From the NCBI GenBank assembly GCA_009760855.2, contig WPIO01000012.1, forward strand, positions 1,983,001 through 2,047,000: a stretch of 64,000 bases of DNA, read 5' to 3'. Both the position numbers and the translations under genes were made by a program. Source of the DNA: Cristatella mucedo. Lineage: Eukaryota > Bryozoa > Phylactolaemata > Cristatellidae. Within the stretch, counting starts at the first letter, position 1. The number at the start of each line of letters is the position of its first letter. The notes beneath the pieces are model-generated. The model searched no databases. It saw only the letters and a program-made list of their open reading frames with translations, and was not told where the DNA came from. Of the stretch, positions 58,683-64,000 are shown in pieces.

Positions 58683-60420
58683 TCCATCTGTAACTCCTTA
58701 AAGCCACAATGACTATGCGGGTGTTATGCAGGAGAGTTCGGTTTGGAGCACTCATAGCCTAAGCAGCTTTCGGGACGCATACGTTAGGCAACTGACTTCA
58801 TCTCACGCAGCAAAGAGAAAGTGAGCAGCATAGCTGAGTTAGGAGAGCACTCGAGGTAGTGTGTAGAAGCATGGAAGTAGCAGCTCAGGACGGCTAGAAA
58901 GGATCTGCCGTAGCCAACAGCAGGAGAGTATTTGTCGTTGCGTGAGAATTGCAGAAGTGAGCTCCGCAGTCCATTATCAGCTGAGCAAAGCTTCTGTCGC
59001 CGACGGTCATTGAGCGGAAGAATGGAACAGATAATGTATCGTCCGTACCGGACCCGAGGGCGCGGGGAGGCTGAAACTGATGCAGCAGCTAAGCCAAGTA
59101 TGAAGGAGCCAAGCAGTGGCAGGCATGTGGGTCAGTATAAGAACTTTGCCCTGCATTAGTCAATCAACCGACAGCCATCTAAGTTTTTTTTCAGCAAAGG
59201 AGACATGTAGTCAAACATCAAGGATCGTTAAAATAGCCTTGCAGCCATATTCATCGACAGCTGTGGTGGCCTAGAGACTTTTTTGGGTAGCCCAGCCAAA
59301 CGAGAATAACAAGAATCTAGCTGAGATAGAACTAACGCGCTAGTTAAATTCTTTCCGAGCCACTGTATTTTACAGTTTCTAATCTTAATTAGGGATTGGA
59401 CATGGTGGCTAGCTGTGGAAGCAGTCTTTTTGACGAACCTGTCAAAATTTAGGCAGCTGTCGAAGGCGACATCCAAATTCCGAGTACGTGGTGACGGTCG
59501 CACAATAACATCACCAATCAAAAGAGCGAAATCTTCTAATCCAACCACACACCTGCGGCGTCCTATGAGCAGCGGTTCCTTTCTATTTTCTTTTTATCAG
59601 GGCTAGGTGAGTAAGATTCATGTTATTGTTACTGTACATCATGTCATTGGTTACACGGGGAAGAGCAGTTTCAGAAGAGTGGTGTCTCTTGAATACTGAA
59701 ATGAAATATCTTTTCTTGCAATTTAATCTCATGAATGTGTGCAACATGTTGTTTAGCAATAAACGTTTCTAAAATCTTTGAAAAAAAATCTTTAAGAAAA
59801 AACGAAGTGAAACTGGGCAATTGCTAGCTAGGATCTCTGAATCTAATCCAATCTGTTCAAGTATCAGTCTGACTGTGACCGAATACAAAGACTAGGGTAC
59901 AACCCTGTTTTCACGAGAAGCATTACAAATCTAATTTATGGATGAGCTAAGTTTGTGCTCCAATGAAGACCACAGTTGACGGTATAGGGTCTTCAGGAGA
60001 AGAGCTTTACCTTTTTGTTTTACTAGACTATTGATGTAGCCACATTGCATTCAGAAATCTAGGAAAATATCTTACTGGAAGTGACGGGTTGCGACTCAAC
60101 AGCATCTGTAGTCCGAGAGGAGTTTATGAAGGCACGAACACGTGCAATTTTCTCAGCAAAGACGGCTGACAACACATCAGCCAAGCTGCTACAATATCTG
60201 GCGAATTAGACCTCTCAGAATTGGCAAGAAAATTGTTCAACATCCTATATATCTATTTAGGGTCTGACTGGCAGGACTTGCATTCTCGAGTGAAAAACGG
60301 AGCCGTGGCTTTTCTAAGCTTCCGAGCGAGGACTCAGAGGAAATCTTTAAAATTGGCTAGATTGTCATTTGACCCAGACTTCATAAAGCGAAGTTCAAGT
60401 CTGCGTTTTGTAGTTCGATA
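58683..60420 (-). mobile_element. LINE family A, RT core deleted
   Basis: The minus strand carries the 3' region (CTCCATCTGTAACTCC start, AGCAGCTTTCGGGACGCATA) and a frame with EDFALLIGDVIVRP and NLDVAFDSCLNFDRF. At about 59590 it jumps to sequence matching 34580 of unit 1, so the YADD-bearing core is missing. The part before the RT follows to about 60420. Confidence 0.7.
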
Positions 60421-60430
60421 GTCTCCTAAC

Positions 60431-60634
60431 TGCGGGTACGCGACGTCATGAAGAGCAACAAGGCCAGCTCAAAGAGACGTTTATTCACACGGACGCAGCA
60501 GCGAGCCAGTACACGACCGCCCTGCCCGGCATCCTGGTCGTGACGGCCTGACCTCTGCAGCCCGTTACTTAAAGAAGGAATCACCTATAGGGGTGGATGC
60601 TATGCCCTACCCTATAGGAATCATCCTCCTCACA
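60431..60634 (-). mobile_element. LTR-like sequence
   Basis: The minus strand starts TGTGAGGAGGATGATTCC and ends GTCGCGTACCCGCA, with GTGAATAAACGTCTC about 60 bases before the end: TG...CA ends and an AATAAA, as in an LTR. AATAAACGTGC also occurs just outside the start. No target-site duplication is evident. Absent from unit 1. Confidence 0.4.
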
Positions 60635-60854
60635 GCACGTTTATTGATGTTTCCCAAATATTAATACATACTAATACCACTCACTGCCATAAATCGCAAC
60701 GGCCCATAAACCAACAGGAGTGCCATAATCTCTGCTAGGCCATAAACTGGCTGTAGTGGGAATAGCAAGGCAATAAATGCCATTTACCCATACACTACGG
60801 ATATAATAAATCAGCCACATTTTTGAAGATTTTTGTAAATTAAAAGTAATATCC

Positions 60855-61265
60855 CTGACAATAATACTAATAATAATGCACTTAATAAAGCGCCCTCTGG
60901 GAACTCTTCTAGGCGCTTTACATTTGCTGCAAAGGGAAGTGCGATTAAATCGTGAGTAATATCATGCTTGATGAACATGAATAATATGGTTAGGGGTGAC
61001 ATGCACAGTGTCAGCACGCATAAGCACACGAAGGACGAATCACAGGGACCCAGTAAATGCGGTCCTAAAAAGGTGTGTTTTTACTTCTTTTCAAATGTGG
61101 TCAAATCAGGGGACGTTGTGACGCAAGGCAGGAGTGAGTTCCGTGATTTGGGAGCATACTAACTAAATGCACTGTCTCCTAAGGATTGGAAGTTATTACG
61201 AGGTATTGGTAAACTGTTGGATTTCGAAAAGTGGGTTTTACGATGCTTGGCCTGGTGGGTGACTC
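60855..61265 (-). mobile_element. LINE family B, 3' fragment
   Basis: Reversed ATT tail, GCGCCCTCTGGGAACTC and the family B 3' region similar to 53.8-54.3 kb. No counterpart before exon 2 of unit 1. Confidence 0.75.
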
Positions 61266-61967
61266 TGTACACGGTCAGAATGTACACAAGCATTATCGTC
61301 AAGGGCACTCCAAAGATTGATGTTCACTACCTCAGTGAGGGTATCGAGGCTACGGGTCTAGTCTGGGTGAAAATCAAGGTGATCTGCTCTCTTGAAAGGT
61401 CAAGGCCTTCTTAAAGACAGATTTTATAAAGTGGCTTTTAAGTCTGGGCTATTCGTGTTGCATCTTTTCCAGCCATCCTGAGTTGCTGGAACCATACAAA
61501 TCACTTCTTCGACCACCATCCTGACATTATTAAGCTATACTTCTAGCATTATCTTGAATTGAAGGGATTGAAGACACGCGCAGAATGTTCCTAAGAATAT
61601 ATTATCTGTATGTCAAAGAAGCTTGGAAAAGATCGGCTGAATGACCGCAAGGTTTGCTTGGAATGGTACTGACTTGGTTGCGGTTAAAAAATAAATTGTA
61701 AATGAACGACACTCGAAAGAGTCATGTAGAGGACAGTGTTACCGCTAAGCAGCTAATGCAGGGCCAGATGGTCTAATTCGAAGGTGGCTTCCCGAGGTAG
61801 CGTCGCCGGTGCCGGCCGGCAGTGGCCCATTTTCCGATGTTTAGAGGCAGGGGTGCTCTGTAGCTAGCTCGCATTTTGTACGGCGCTAGCTCGGCCGCAG
61901 TTTACCTTCTGCTTCCGGTAATTGCTTAGATTTGAGCGGTTTTCTAACCCGCCCACACTCGTTCCAG
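61266..61967. other. End of receptor 2 intron 1
   Basis: It aligns to unit 1 from about 61.75 kb. The acceptor ACTCGTTCCAG ends at 61967. Confidence 0.5.
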
Positions 61968-62109
61968 ACACGATGCCGCCTCTCGTGACAGACAGCTCCA
62001 CGGGTCTGACGTATGGAAGCATTTTCTGCGCCTTTTGCAATGGTGTCAAACCATCTCTTGGAGTGAGCTGGGCTGCGCAAAACGTGTGCCTCGACCAGCC
62101 ACCCTTAGG
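61968..62109 (+). CDS. Somatomedin-B/7TM receptor 2, exon 2 (ectodomain)
   Basis: 142 bp, the same length and phases as 36039-36180. It encodes TMPPLVTDSSTGLTYGSIFC, AFCNGVKPSLGVSW and NVCLDQPPL, and all three cysteines are kept. Differences from receptor 1 include G/D, A/T, V/M, N/S, M/I and S/A plus about six silent changes. No stop or indel is present, which supports a functional second gene. The following exon is outside the window. Confidence 0.85.
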
Positions 62110-62954
62110 GTAAGTAGGGCCTTACACGGAAACTTTTGTCTGCAACACTCCTCATCAGACTGTCGATAATAACGACGCACGATAGCTTTCAGCTCACGAC
62201 GATGGCGTGCAAATCTCTATCTCCGCCTGACACAACTAAATTTAACCATCAGATCATTTAAATTGATTTGCATTAGACTATTTATCAAAACTTAAAATAC
62301 TTCACACGATGCTATATTTAATAATTCGACATACGAAGTATAGATTTCGATCTCCACAATACCCGTTGCCAGATTGCCTCGAAAACTTTAGAAAATGGCT
62401 AAATCGTTAGGCGAACCGTTGCTGCAGTGTTCGTGTAGCATATTTCATAGACATGGTCAGTTTCCATATTTAGGAATTCTATTTTCGTCACAAGAACCTT
62501 AGAAATAAATGATTCGGTAAGAAACCTTTAAGCACGGCAGGGACAAACCAAGCTTAGCCACAACTCCAGCACTTTAGTCAATATCGCACCAACCTGCTAG
62601 CAAATTGTGGCCTGGTTTCCCTCTGTACATAATTCTAGATTTCATAAAAAGCACTCTTGGAGGTGCAGCGATTATATTATTGCCAACTACCATCTTAATG
62701 GGTATTCACAATTTCCTCTCTATCTGTCGCACTCTGCCTTTTTAGTGAATAAATTGCACTCTCTCACAAATGTGACGGAGCAACAGCACAAATTACTTCT
62801 TGCTAGATTTGACCAACTAATGATAACTGAGATATTGACTTTTGATTGTACTTCACATCAGTGAATAGTTCTCTATCTCATACAATTGATTTTCCTGTTT
62901 CGTTCTGCAATAGCACGTAATGATATCAATAGAGAGGTTGTAGCATAGTCCTCT
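62110..62954. other. Receptor 2 intron 2, shared part
   Basis: Closely alignable to 36181-37020. No exon seen. Confidence 0.5.
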
Positions 62955-63545
62955 TAGAGAGCTAATGATAATATAATAAAGATGCATTTGTATTTCGCCC
63001 TCAGAGAAATTAAGTCTCCGTCTAGACACTTTACATGTGCAGTACAGGAAGCATGGCCAAATGGTTAATGGTTACCCGTGCAGCGTGAAAATGCAAGTTA
63101 TGGTTAGTGGTAGCATGCAAACTTTTACGATGTGCAAAACCAAGGCAAAATGAAAAGGATACATCGACTGCTATGCGTAGCTGGCTCTTTCTAGCTTCGT
63201 TTAAAATATTGTCAGTTTAAAGATGCCGTAATTGAAGTTGAGTGTGATTTTCAGACTTTAGGAGCATGTATCTTGAGTCTAAAGGTACGGTCTCCAAAGG
63301 ATTTGAGGTTGTTCGAGAGGCATAGCTTGACGAGTTGAGTCAGAAGAGTATGTGGCATGATGCCTAGGCTTGTTGAGGAAGTACATCAGTGAATCAGGGA
63401 ACCTAATTGTGAACGACACAATCTTTATGTTGGTATGCTGCTTGATATTGAGCACGTACAGGATGGCGTGATGTGGTGCAATACATCAAAAGCGACGCTC
63501 ACGACTGACAAACTTGTTTTAAAAAATTTGTTGCTTCAACTGTAA
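62955..63545 (-). mobile_element. LINE family B, 3' region
   Basis: Counterpart of 37021-37321 but longer, because unit 1 has a deletion. It contains the family B segment with TCTCCAAAGGATTTGAGG. Confidence 0.65.
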
Positions 63546-64000
63546 ACTAACGAATTTCAGTCTGTAACTCTACAAAATCACCAAGACTAAGTGAGCGTTA
63601 CACTGCTGAGTTTTCTATAGTGCCTTTGAAAACCTAAGCGGCTTCCGGTGCGTCTACGCTTCCGGTAGCCAACGTACTTCATATCAACTAATGAAGAGAA
63701 AGTGTGAAGCATGGGTGAGTCCGTAAGGTAGTCAAAGTAGTGAGTGGCATGCAAGTATAGCTCGGGACGGCTGGAAATGATCTGCCAATAGTGACAGCAG
63801 TATAGTAGATGTCGTTGCATAAGAATTGTGCAAGTAAGTTCCATAGTCTAGTGCCTGCAGGGGTAAAGCATCGGTCGCCAATGGTCTTTAGCTGAGGAAT
63901 GAAACAGCTACTAGATTTTCCATAAAGGAACTGAGGGCACGAGGATTCGGAAACTGGTGCAGCTAGTCAGCTTGGTGTAAGGGTGCCAAACCATGGCAGG
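63546..64000 (-). mobile_element. LINE family A, 3' region, runs off the window
   Basis: Starts with CAGTCTGTAACTCTACAAAATC, like the family A 3' end. The minus strand includes NSPMLHTFSSLVDMKYVGYR. From about 63870 it matches 37322 onward of unit 1. Confidence 0.7.

Overview
This is nuclear DNA from an animal, most likely an invertebrate. It has GT-AG introns of several kilobases, a GALNT-type glycosyltransferase, a somatomedin-B/7TM receptor, L2/CR1-like LINEs, tRNA-derived SINEs and many microsatellites. There are no bacterial-style operons. The phylum cannot be decided from what is visible. Genes were assembled here by finding protein motifs, then testing splice sites and intron phases by hand.

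Region 1 (1-19.7 kb, + strand) holds the 3' part of a polypeptide N-acetylgalactosaminyltransferase gene, closest to GALNT10. Four coding exons (7147-7368, 16067-16174, 16683-16826, 19173-19343) join in phase 0. They give about 213 residues: the end of the catalytic domain, the linker and a complete three-repeat ricin-type lectin domain. The rest of the catalytic domain lies left of the window. The introns are full of LINE, SINE and simple-repeat debris.

Region 2 (20.27-44.75 kb) is one unit of a large direct tandem duplication. It carries a complete receptor gene in three coding exons (28627-29092, 36039-36180, 38648-40310; phases 1 and 2). Together these are exactly 757 codons including the stop: a signal peptide, a somatomedin-B-like domain, a Cys-rich ectodomain without a visible GPS motif, and a family-B-like seven-helix domain. 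A GC/CpG-rich block at 20.6-22.6 kb is a possible promoter region. A hAT-type miniature element resembling SPIN/Charlie ends sits in a LINE just before the last exon.

Region 3 (44.75 kb to the right edge) is the second unit. It repeats the CpG-rich block (with a 17-bp minisatellite of about 26 copies), then the somatomedin-B exon (56655-57099) and the second exon (61968-62109) of a paralogous receptor. Its 7TM exon must lie beyond 64000. The two units differ clearly over most of their length, but about 1.74 kb (23208-24949 against 50831-52576) is identical apart from one 4-bp indel. That looks like recent gene conversion or a local assembly error.

Two LINE families dominate the repeats. Family A ends in an ATTAC-type tail. 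Family B ends in a GCGCT...ATTATT tail that is shared with the commonest SINE, which suggests that family B machinery moves that SINE. Nothing here looks like a wholly new molecular system. The most interesting points are the duplicated receptor pair, its ectodomain divergence, the conversion-like tract, the SPIN-like element and the copy-specific minisatellite.
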